A stretch of 13,905 bases of DNA. It comes from SG8-41 sp032123035. GTDB lineage: Bacteria; Pseudomonadota; Gammaproteobacteria; Burkholderiales; SG8-41. The translations under genes were made by a program, and so were the position numbers. Each line of letters opens with the position of its first letter. The first letter of the stretch is position 1. The notes beneath the pieces are model-generated. The model was not told where the DNA came from and did not search any database. It worked only from the letters and a program-made list of their open reading frames with translations. Positions 1 through 5,802 of the stretch are shown here, one piece after another. The stretch is from the NCBI GenBank assembly GCA_032123035.1, contig JAQBFV010000056.1:1-13905 (forward strand), in the 5' to 3' direction.

Positions 1-2
1 GC

Positions 3-203
3 GAGAAATCCGCTACCGGCTACGAAATCGGCATCGAGTTTGAGCAATCACGCGATGCCTTTCGGCTGCGCATGATCGAGCAGGTTTGTCACATTGAGCA
101 CTATCGCAAGGAAGTTCTGCGCCAGCAAGGCCGCGAGCTGAGCAGCAAGCAGGCGGCGCGCGAGTGGATTACGAAATACGCCGACGACTTCCCCGCGCTG
201 TAA
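3..203 (+). CDS. C-terminal fragment of a probable PilZ-domain protein (5' end outside the window)
   Basis: The only frame that stays open from the left edge to the TAA at 201-203 gives 66 residues. It begins in a segment reading GYEIGIEFEQS, which resembles the last beta strand of a PilZ domain. It then continues with a helical tail (MIEQVCHIEHYRKEV, then AAREWITKYADDFPAL). From memory this tail follows PilZ domains in a group of proteobacterial proteins; I cannot run the search that would confirm it. PilZ domains bind cyclic di-GMP, but the residues that would contact the ligand (RxxxR and D/NxSxxG) lie upstream of the window, so binding cannot be judged. The FAD oxidoreductase fragment starts 34 bases after the stop, so the two may have been co-transcribed. 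Confidence 0.55.
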   Translation, partial: EKSATGYEIGIEFEQSRDAFRLRMIEQVCHIEHYRKEVLRQQGRELSSKQAAREWITKYADDFPAL

Positions 204-237
204 GTTTTCGTCCGATGAGACATTCACGGAGTAGCAG

Positions 238-702
238 GTGAACAACAGGCCATCAGTCGCCACTATCGGCGCCGGACTGGCGGGTCTCACCTGCGGCACC
301 GCGTTGCAGGGCATGGTCGACAAGCTGTGTATTTTCGAGAAGAGTATTTTCCCCGGGGGACGTATCAGTCGCTTTCGTGCCGGCGAATTCGAGTTCAATC
401 ACGGCGCACAGTACTTTACCGTCAATCATCCGCTGTTCTGGAATATCGTCTCCGCGTGGCAGAGTGAAGGCATCGTGCGGCCCTGGGATGGCTGGATCGT
501 CGAGTTGCAAAAGGGGCAGATCATCAATAGCGACATGTCGACGCAGCGCTTCGTCGGCGTTCCGCGCATGCAGACGATCATCGAAAACCTGGCGCGCCAT
601 TGCGATCTGCGAACCTCGGTAAACATTGCCGAACTGGAACACCAGGCATCCGGTGGCTGGCGGCTGTTCAACGAAAGAGGCGATTACCAGGGACTGTTCG
701 AT
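238..702 (+). pseudogene. N-terminal half of an FAD/NAD(P)-dependent oxidoreductase (renalase/amine-oxidase-like), cut off by the recN fragment
   Basis: It starts with GTG at 238, preceded by GGAG at 228-231 with a 6-base spacer. Residues 11-16 are the dinucleotide-binding GAGLAG. Next come F33-E34-K35 (adenosine-ribose contact) and G40-G41-R42, then a segment ending FNHGAQYFT at residue 61. This order is typical of the NAD(P)-binding Rossmann/FAD group called renalase-like or COG3380, whose members run to roughly 320 residues. Only about 155 residues are present. After GLFD (ending at 702), where the family continues with a hydrophobic strand and an APAPQ-like motif, the reading turns into an arginine-rich run that is recN in another frame, ending at TGA 919-921. 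The substrate-facing and C-terminal FAD-contact parts are therefore missing and I infer no function. The substrate of the intact family is usually unknown. Confidence 0.75.
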
Positions 703-704
703 CT

Positions 705-1913
705 CTCACGCAGAGTGCCGCCGGGGTACAGGAGCGTTATCGCGCATGGCAGACGCGACGGGAGGACCGGGTCGCGTTCGAGACCAATGCCGCTGCGTTC
801 GCCGCGGAGCGCGAGCAGCTTGAGTGGCAAGTGCGCGAGCTCGAGACCCTGCATCTGGCCGAGGGCGAGTGGGAAGGGCTCACCGCTGAGCACGCGCGGC
901 TCGCGCACGCGGCGAGCCTGATCGAGGCCGCTCAGGTCGGCACCGACGCGCTGTCCGAGGGCGAGAACTCGAGCCTCGCGCAACTGAACGCTGTCATCGC
1001 CCGTCTGAACAGCCTGCTCGAGCACGACGGGCGGCTGCGCGAAATCCTCGATGCGCTCGAGCCGGCGCAGATCCAGCTGCAGGACGCGGTTTACAGTCTG
1101 CGCCGTTACGGCGAGCGCCTGGAGCTCGATCCGCAACGGTTGCGCGAGGTCGAGCACCGGCTCGATGCCATCCATTCCGCCGCGCGAAAATATCGTGTCT
1201 CGCCCGAGGAGCTTTCCGCGAGGCTCGAGGCCGCCAGATTGCGGTTGCGCGAACTGGGCGAGGGGGGCGACGCTGAATCGCTGCGCCGTCTCGAGGACGA
1301 AGCCCGCGCGGTGTGCAACGCGGAGGCGGGGAAACTTTCGGTCGCGCGCCGGAAAGCCGCCGCGAAGCTGTCGCAACAGGTGACGCAGGCCATGCAGACG
1401 CTCGCGATGGCGGGCGGCCAGTTAGAGGTGGCGCTCTCGGCGCTGCCAGAGGTCACAGGTCATGGTCTGGAGAACGTCGACTTTCTCGTTGCAGCGCACA
1501 AGGGCATGGAGACGCACCCGCTTGGGAAGGTTGCATCGGGCGGAGAGCTCTCGCGCCTCTCGCTTGCGATCCAGACGGTCACGAGCCGCGTTGCGCAGGT
1601 GCCGACGCTGATCTTCGACGAGGTCGATGCGGGTATCGGCGGGCGTGTCGCGGAGATTGTGGGCAACATGCTCAAGCAGCTTGGCCGCACCTATCAGGTG
1701 ATGTGCATCACGCACCTGCCGCAAGTCGCAGCCTCGGCAGATCAACAGTGGCAGGTGAGCAAGACGACGGCCAATGGCAAGGTGCTCTCCAAGCTGACGG
1801 TGCTGAACCAGGACCAGCGCCTGGAAGAGATCGCGCGCATGCTCGGGGGTGTCAAGATTACCGAGACGACTCGAAAGCACGCCGCCGAAATGCTTAAAAG
1901 CCGTGACCAGTGA
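705..1913 (+). pseudogene. recN: RecN fragment: DNA repair SMC-like ATPase lacking its N-terminal ~155 residues
   Basis: The frame ending at TGA 1911-1913 matches RecN from about residue 160 of the E. coli protein (W166 corresponds to codon 747-749) to the C-terminus, about 400 residues. It contains the coiled-coil arms (LDPQRLREVEHRLDAI, then KYRVSPEEL), the ABC signature ASGGELSR (1533-1556), Walker B LIFDEVD (1608-1628) and the following THLPQVA segment. The N-terminal segment with the Walker A P-loop (GETGAGKS in the family) is absent, and the sequence in its place is an FAD oxidoreductase in another frame, so no functional RecN can be made from this copy as assembled. Intact RecN is an SMC-like protein acting in double-strand-break repair, and nadK, its usual upstream neighbour, is also missing. 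The final codons (SRDQ and stop) fall inside a short heptamer repeat. It is convergent with the gene ending at 2102. Confidence 0.9.
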
Positions 1914-1915
1914 CC
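1903..1915 (+). repeat. Two heptamers GTGACCA/GTGACC across the recN stop codon
   Basis: GTGACCA at 1903-1909 is followed directly by GTGACC at 1910-1915, and the recN TGA (1911-1913) lies inside the second copy. The reverse complement is GGTCACT/GGTCAC, the same unit that forms the tandem array at the right edge of the window (13880-13905). Confidence 0.5.
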
Positions 1916-1934
1916 GCTAACGCGCCGAGTAAGT

Positions 1935-2089
1935 GGTGATGAGTACTGGTGATGGGAATTGGTGATGCGAGCGGGCGATTCTCCACTCAAAACGCTCGTT
2001 CGTCACCATTAATAATCACCATCATTCATCACCATTTTTCATCACTTTTTCGGTCCCGGCCCATCACCCATCGCCCATCACGCGTCACG
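1935..2089. repeat. Inverted, phased GGTGATG / CATCACC repeat block between convergent genes
   Basis: The left arm has GGTGATG at 1935, 1948 and 1961, an exact 13-base step. The right arm has the inverse motif at 2001 (CGTCACC), 2014 (AATCACC), 2027 (CATCACC) and 2040 (CATCACT), again at 13-base steps. Four contiguous 7-base units follow at 2062-2089 (CATCACC, CATCGCC, CATCACG, CGTCACG). The two arms are complementary and can fold around GCGAGCG (1967-1973) facing CGCTCG (1993-1998). The block fills nearly all of the 188 bases between recN and the membrane-protein gene. It could serve as a bidirectional terminator, with T runs at 2034-2039 and 2046-2050 on the plus strand. Confidence 0.7.
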
Positions 2090-2101
2090 GGCGTTGCAGC
2101 A

Positions 2102-2701
2102 TCAGCCGAACAGCCTTTGCAGCATCAGATGGGTCGGGAAATGAATCAACGCCGGAAAACCCGCCAATAGCAGCGCGAGGTAGAGGAGCGGCGGGATGCG
2201 TTGCTGCGGTTTCGCGCCCCAGCCGAATACCCAATTCACGTTTTCCTTGGGGTCAGTGAGCCGGTAGCTCAGTAGCAGCACCACCCACGCCAATACGGTC
2301 TGCGCCGCCAGCGCACGCGGGTCGTAGCCCAACCGGGCGACCAGCCACAGCCCCAGCACCGGCAGGACGACGTGGAAGAGCGATAGCGCCCGGAGATAAC
2401 GGGGCAGACCCGCGTCAAACATGTAATCGGTCAGTCCGCTCACGCGCCGGCCGGTGAGGAGCTGACCGAAGAAGCCCACGTTCCAGAGCGTCTCGGGGAG
2501 CAGCGTGCCGACCGCCATCATGCTCGCGAGCAGCGGGCTCTCGAGCCAGAGGGCGACCGCGGTGACGAGCAGCGCGATGTCCGAGAACCACAGGAAATTG
2601 CCCAGCGGATATTTGAAGATGTAGACGGCCACGATGATCAAAACCATGACCGTATAGGCGACCTTGATCCAGAGCGGGATCAGTGCTGCGGCAGATTCCA
2701 T
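2102..2701 (-). CDS. Conserved six-pass inner-membrane protein of unknown function
   Basis: The protein is 199 residues from ATG at 2701; the start lies 2 bases after the TAA of the TIM-barrel gene, so translation is probably coupled. About six hydrophobic segments can be seen at residues 10-29, 36-53, 56-80, 103-124, 130-147 and 170-187. Polar motifs between them look conserved: NFLWFSDIAL (35-44), LLPETLWNVGF (67-77), GLTDYMFD (89-96) and DPKENVNWVFG (150-160). I recall similar uncharacterised membrane proteins with WFSDIAL and THL motifs in other bacteria but cannot name a domain family. A longer reading exists from upstream of ATG 2701, but its extra 26 residues are arginine-rich, overlap the neighbouring gene, and break the hydrophobic pattern. 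It lies last in a probable three-gene unit with fur and the isomerase-like gene. Function unknown. Confidence 0.85.
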   Translation of the reverse strand: MESAAALIPLWIKVAYTVMVLIIVAVYIFKYPLGNFLWFSDIALLVTAVALWLESPLLASMMAVGTLLPETLWNVGFFGQLLTGRRVSGLTDYMFDAGLPRYLRALSLFHVVLPVLGLWLVARLGYDPRALAAQTVLAWVVLLLSYRLTDPKENVNWVFGWGAKPQQRIPPLLYLALLLAGFPALIHFPTHLMLQRLFG

Positions 2702-2703
2702 TT

Positions 2704-3531
2704 TTACGCTAGTTCCACGAGCAGAGCACGGGTCGCACTGGCGGCTTCGCGCGCGACGTCCTCTGGCGGACGGGACCAAGCGGCCGGGTTGGGCGCCTCG
2801 TAGCTCAGGTAGCCCGCGTAACGCTTCTCGAGCAGAAGGCCGAACACCTCACGCCAGCGCACGACACCCTGGCCGGGCGGCAGACGGTCCGCGGGCCTCG
2901 GCCCGCCGGGTGCCGGAGCTGCCGGCACATCGCTGTACTGGAAAGCGAAGATATCGCCAGCCGGGACATCCTCAAAACCACGGCCGCCGCTGCCGCTGCG
3001 TTCCAGGTGATACGCGTCGAGCAGCAGCCCGCAGCGCGCATGTCCGGCGAGTGCGAGGATCTCGCGAGCGAGGTCGAGTCGGTTGACGGTTTGGTGCTGC
3101 GAGCTGTACTCCCACGCGAGTCGCAGCCCGTAGGCCTCGACGATACCGCCCGCTTCGCGCAATGCCGCCGCTGCCTCTTTGATGGTCCCGGCGCTCTGGC
3201 CTGTCGCGCTCATGATCATATCGCAGCCAAGGGCGTTGGCGGTCTCGCAGGTCTCGGCCAGTGCCGCGAAGAGTCGGTTCTGCTCGGGGCCCCTCGCGAA
3301 CATCCAGCCGTACTCCGCGCCGAGGATCGCCACTTTCACGCCGCTTGCGCGCACGAGCTCGATTGTGTTCGGCCGGGTCATGCCGGCCTTGGAAGCGCGC
3401 GCGAAATCCGCGTGCCGCAATTCGACCGCGTTCCAGCCGGCCCGCGGCGCGATGCGCAGGACTTCCGCGAGCGGCGTCGTGTCGAGCGTCCACGTGTGAA
3501 GCGCGAGACGATCTTGCGGCGTGTTACTCAT
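2704..3531 (-). CDS. Sugar isomerase/epimerase-type TIM-barrel protein (xylose-isomerase-like, AP endonuclease 2 family)
   Basis: A 275-residue protein from ATG 3531 to TAA 2704-2706, the usual length for a single-domain barrel of the IolE/IolI/hydroxypyruvate isomerase group. It has no signal peptide and should be cytoplasmic. Putative metal ligands in family order are E141 (LAWEYSSQ), D172 with H175 (LLLDAYHLERSG), Q198 three residues before D201 (FQYSDVP), and E245 (GYLSYEAP). Q198 sits where many relatives have His, but hydroxypyruvate isomerases, as I recall them, also use Gln there. The stretch RLPPGQGVVRW (216-226) resembles the R-x-x-P-G-x-G-x-x-x-W loop of those enzymes. The substrate cannot be told from sequence; a keto-sugar or hydroxypyruvate-type isomerisation is a guess. 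It lies 39 bases after fur on the same strand and is followed after 2 bases by a membrane protein gene. Confidence 0.88.
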   Translation of the reverse strand: MSNTPQDRLALHTWTLDTTPLAEVLRIAPRAGWNAVELRHADFARASKAGMTRPNTIELVRASGVKVAILGAEYGWMFARGPEQNRLFAALAETCETANALGCDMIMSATGQSAGTIKEAAAALREAGGIVEAYGLRLAWEYSSQHQTVNRLDLAREILALAGHARCGLLLDAYHLERSGSGGRGFEDVPAGDIFAFQYSDVPAAPAPGGPRPADRLPPGQGVVRWREVFGLLLEKRYAGYLSYEAPNPAAWSRPPEDVAREAASATRALLVELA

Positions 3532-3570
3532 GGTGCGGCCTGCGAGACGGCGAAGCCCGTCCTTGGCCGG

Positions 3571-4008
3571 TCACGCGTCTGCCCTGTGCTTGTAAGGACA
3601 GTCGGACTTGATGCAATCGACGTAGATGTGCAGCGAATGATCATGGATCCTGAAGCCACGGTCCTTCGCCACTTTCTCCTGCCGCTTCTCGATCTCGGGG
3701 TCGAAGAACTCCTCGACATGACCGCACTGCATGCACACAAGGTGGTCGTGATGCCCGCCCTGGTTCAACTCGAACACGGCCTTGCCGCTCTCGAAATGGT
3801 GGCGGATCAGCAGTCCCGCCTGCTCGAACTGGGTCAGAACGCGGTACACGGTCGCGAGACCGGTATCGGTGCCATCCTTTGTGAGCAGCTTGTACACGTC
3901 CTCGGCCGAGAGGTGACGCACCGGACTGTTCTCGAACAACTCCAGAATGCGCAGGCGCGGAAGCGTCGCCTTGAGGCCTATCGTCTTGAGATCATTGGAC
4001 GAACTCAC
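3571..4008 (-). CDS. fur: Ferric uptake regulator Fur
   Basis: A 145-residue protein from GTG 4008, the normal Fur length. The N-terminal winged helix includes the recognition-helix sequence TGLATVYRVL (49-58). The dimerisation and metal-binding half shows HHDH (86-89), C92-x-x-C95, the HSLHIY segment (124-129) and a second Cys pair C132/C137. These match Fur rather than Zur or PerR, although the subfamily cannot be fully settled by eye. Fur binds Fe2+ and represses iron-acquisition genes, often including itself. An ATG start is not available near the N-terminus. GTG at 4008 has only a weak GGGA five bases upstream. The gene diverges from bamE, a common pairing in beta- and gammaproteobacteria, and leads a minus-strand cluster with the TIM-barrel and membrane-protein genes. 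Confidence 0.95.
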   Translation of the reverse strand: MSSSNDLKTIGLKATLPRLRILELFENSPVRHLSAEDVYKLLTKDGTDTGLATVYRVLTQFEQAGLLIRHHFESGKAVFELNQGGHHDHLVCMQCGHVEEFFDPEIEKRQEKVAKDRGFRIHDHSLHIYVDCIKSDCPYKHRADA

Positions 4009-4043
4009 GGCGGTCCCGGTGTCGGAAAGGAGGGGCGTCGGTT

Positions 4044-4072
4044 ATCATATTCGTATTTGACCGCCTTGGAAA
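4044..4072 (-). promoter_or_regulatory. Candidate sigma70 promoter for fur
   Basis: On the minus strand TTTCCA (4067-4072) lies 17 bases upstream of TATGAT (4044-4049). The -35 is weak and the -10 is good. The A+T-rich stretch around the -10 (GAATATGATAAC) has a partial likeness to two Fur hexamers, which would fit autoregulation, but the match is too poor to call a Fur box. Confidence 0.35.
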
Positions 4073-4112
4073 CCGCGCTCATTCAGGGGTATCGCCCCGT
4101 TCGCGCCATGCC

Positions 4113-4694
4113 ATGAACACCGTTCGGAATCCGTGGCGCAACCCGATTCGGTCCAGCGTTGTTTGCGTCGCGTTGTTCATTGCCGGTTGCGACGTCTCGT
4201 CGTGGATACCGACGACACTCAAGCCGTATCGCATTGACATCCAGCAAGGCAATGCGATCACGCCGAAGATGGCCGCAAAGCTGAAGCCCGGGATGACGCG
4301 CGCGCAGGTACGATTCGCCCTGGGCACGCCGCTGCTCGTCGATCCGTTTCGCAGCGATCGGTGGGATTACGTTTATTATTACGATAAGCCCGGCGCGCCT
4401 CGGGAACACCGCCATATCGTGGTCGTATTCAAGGGCGACAGGCTGGAACGCCTCGAGGGTGACGTGGTGCCATCGGGTGCCGGCGGCAAGGGCGCGCGGA
4501 GTATCGACAAGCCGGTGGCTGCCCCGAGCACGGGATCGGCGGCGTCCAAGACCGAAAGCGCGGCGACCGCGAAATCGGCTCAGGACAAGCCAACCACTAC
4601 GGGACAGTCGCGCACGAACGATAAACCGGCCGAACCTGCGCCGGCGGAAGAAGGCGGTTTTTTTGGCCGCGCGCCCGGTTCGATAGGCTTCTAA
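4113..4694 (+). CDS. bamE: Outer membrane protein assembly factor BamE (SmpA/OmlA lipoprotein)
   Basis: A 193-residue lipoprotein. The signal peptide has basic residues, a hydrophobic stretch (VVCVALF) and the lipobox I-A-G-C with the acylated Cys at residue 26. The BamE fold follows, with the signatures QGNAIT, LKPGMTRAQVRFALGTP, DPFRSDRWDYVYYY and a final strand with VVVFKGDRLERLEGD. It is an outer-membrane accessory of the BAM complex that inserts beta-barrel proteins, facing the periplasm. After about residue 120 comes an extension of some 70 residues rich in Ala, Ser, Lys, Thr and Pro, probably disordered, ending EEGGFFGRAPGSIGF. Many beta-proteobacterial BamE proteins have such a tail, while E. 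coli BamE (about 113 residues) does not. It diverges from fur and precedes dapB by 83 bases. No strong ribosome binding site is visible before ATG 4113. Confidence 0.93.
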   Translation: MNTVRNPWRNPIRSSVVCVALFIAGCDVSSWIPTTLKPYRIDIQQGNAITPKMAAKLKPGMTRAQVRFALGTPLLVDPFRSDRWDYVYYYDKPGAPREHRHIVVVFKGDRLERLEGDVVPSGAGGKGARSIDKPVAAPSTGSAASKTESAATAKSAQDKPTTTGQSRTNDKPAEPAPAEEGGFFGRAPGSIGF

Positions 4695-4777
4695 CCGTTG
4701 CATAAATTGCGACGCTCAACGAGGAATCGGGTGACGAAGAAAACGAGCGGGAATCATTGCAGAATGGACACGGGACC

Positions 4778-5584
4778 ATGGCCAATTTAAAGCTTGTTGT
4801 TGCAGGGGCCTCCGGCCGCATGGGGCGGGCGCTGATCGATGCGGTCCTGCGTGACGCGGGGCTGGCACTTGCCGCAGCCCTCGAGGTTAAAGGCAACCTC
4901 CATGTCGGCAAGGATGCCGGGGAGCTGGCGGGCTCCCCGTGCGGCGTGAAGATCACTGATGATGTTGCGAAGGCCCTTGCGGATTGCGACGTGCTGGTCG
5001 ATTTCACGCGGCCCGAAGGCACGATGGCGCACCTTGCCGCGTGCCGCAAGCAGGGTGTGCGGTTGGTCATCGGTACCACCGGGTTTAGCGATGCTCAGCA
5101 AAAAAACATTGCCGAAGCCGCGCGCGAGATTTCAATTGCACTCTCGCCAAACTTCAGTGTCGGCGTGAATGTTGCCTTCCGGTTGCTGGAGGTCGCGGCG
5201 AAAGCGCTGGGCAAGGGCTACGATGTCGAGATTGTCGAAGCGCATCACCGGCACAAAGTGGATGCGCCTTCCGGTACCGCGTTGCGCATGGGGGAGGTGG
5301 TGGCCCAGGCGCTTGGCCGGGACTTGAAGCAGTGCGCTATCTTTGGGCGCGAAGGCGTAACGGGCGAGCGCAAAGACGAGACGATCGGATTTGCCACGGT
5401 TCGTGGCGGCGACCTGGTGGGCGAGCACACGGTCATGTTCATCGGCGCCGGCGAACGCGTGGAGATCGCGCACCGCGCTTCCAGCCGCGCCAACTTTGCC
5501 AATGGCGCGTTGCGCGCGGCGCGCTTCATCATCTCCAGGCCAAGCGGGCTTTACGATATGGCTGACGTCCTGGGTCTCAAGTGA
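4778..5584 (+). CDS. dapB: 4-hydroxy-tetrahydrodipicolinate reductase
   Basis: A 268-residue enzyme that uses NAD(P)H to reduce 4-hydroxy-tetrahydrodipicolinate in the diaminopimelate route to lysine and peptidoglycan. The nucleotide-binding loop GASGRMG is at residues 10-16, followed by DFTRPEG and GTTG. The substrate-binding segment HHRHKVDAPSGTA begins at H156, with H156 and K160 matching E. coli H159 and K163. The C-terminus has the family-typical SRANFANGALRAARF and GLYDMADVLGL. ATG 4778 gives the expected N-terminus. The in-frame TTG seven codons upstream adds residues with no family support. The ribosome binding site is weak (GGGA with only two bases of spacing). It follows bamE and is separated from carA by a promoter-bearing 218-base gap. 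Confidence 0.97.
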   Translation: MANLKLVVAGASGRMGRALIDAVLRDAGLALAAALEVKGNLHVGKDAGELAGSPCGVKITDDVAKALADCDVLVDFTRPEGTMAHLAACRKQGVRLVIGTTGFSDAQQKNIAEAAREISIALSPNFSVGVNVAFRLLEVAAKALGKGYDVEIVEAHHRHKVDAPSGTALRMGEVVAQALGRDLKQCAIFGREGVTGERKDETIGFATVRGGDLVGEHTVMFIGAGERVEIAHRASSRANFANGALRAARFIISRPSGLYDMADVLGLK

Positions 5585-5585
5585 A

Positions 5586-5680
5586 GGGAATCGGAAAGCG
5601 CAGTTAGGGAATAGAAAATCGAAATTCCCACCTACATCCCTCGCGCCGCGCTCATGGGTTCCTATTCCCCATTTCCTCTT
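5586..5680. repeat. Degenerate GGGAATN heptamers in inverted arrangement downstream of dapB
   Basis: GGGAATC at 5586 and GGGAATA at 5607 are 21 bases (three heptamers) apart, with degenerate units between and after them (GGAAAGC, GAAAATC, GAAATTC). The opposite orientation appears at 5662-5680 (CTATTCC, CCATTTC, CTCTT). GGGAATAG (5607-5614) can pair with CTATTCCC (5662-5669), or GGGAAT (5607-5612) with ATTCCC (5624-5629). A dapB terminator role is possible, but there is no clear T tract. Confidence 0.5.
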
Positions 5681-5699
5681 CGTTAAAGCGAAGCCGGCG

Positions 5700-5728
5700 T
5701 TGCCGCTGGTGACCGTTTCCCGTATAAT
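5700..5728 (+). promoter_or_regulatory. sigma70 promoter of carAB(-greA)
   Basis: TTGCCG at 5700-5705 and a perfect TATAAT at 5723-5728 are separated by exactly 17 bases. The predicted start near 5735 gives a leader of about 68 nucleotides to the carA GTG. It lies just downstream of the dapB repeat region, so carA has its own promoter besides any read-through from dapB. Confidence 0.75.
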
Positions 5729-5740
5729 CCAAACGGTTTA

Positions 5741-5768
5741 GCGGGACGGGCTCGAGGGCCTGTCCCGC
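5741..5768 (+). promoter_or_regulatory. Strong hairpin in the carA leader, candidate attenuator or mRNA structure
   Basis: GCGGGACGGG (5741-5750) pairs with CCTGTCCCGC (5759-5768), ten pairs with one G-U, around an 8-base loop. It is followed by TTTCT. The hairpin lies in the transcribed leader just after the predicted carA start site. It looks like a weak intrinsic terminator, as expected for attenuation, but the T tract is short, and a structural or stability role is equally possible. Confidence 0.5.
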
Positions 5769-5802
5769 TTTCTACATCTACACCTTAAATCAAGAGCTTA
5801 TA

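Noticed and set aside
703..921. A true fusion of the oxidoreductase with an extra C-terminal domain
   Set aside because: The added residues are RecN DNA in the wrong frame, Arg/Ser-rich and without domain character.
600..1913. A single 437-residue gene starting inside the oxidoreductase and running into RecN
   Set aside because: The first 35 or so residues are the oxidoreductase read out of frame; RecN homology starts only near 705-740 and there is no ribosome binding site at 600.
2702..2779. Longer N-terminus for the membrane protein
   Set aside because: The extra 26 residues are basic, overlap the upstream gene's coding end, and ATG 2701 is ideally placed 2 bases after the upstream stop.
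4040..4066. Fur box in the fur-bamE gap
   Set aside because: Only two adjacent hexamers loosely fit GATAAT, without the expected inverted third; too weak to call.
3007..4116. Long plus-strand open frame antisense to fur and the TIM-barrel gene
   Set aside because: It is a shadow of two well-supported minus-strand genes, shows no recognisable family, and also runs through the fur-bamE spacer.
4757..4777. TTG start seven codons upstream for DapB
   Set aside because: It adds residues absent from the family; ATG 4778 gives the standard distance to the GASGRMG loop.
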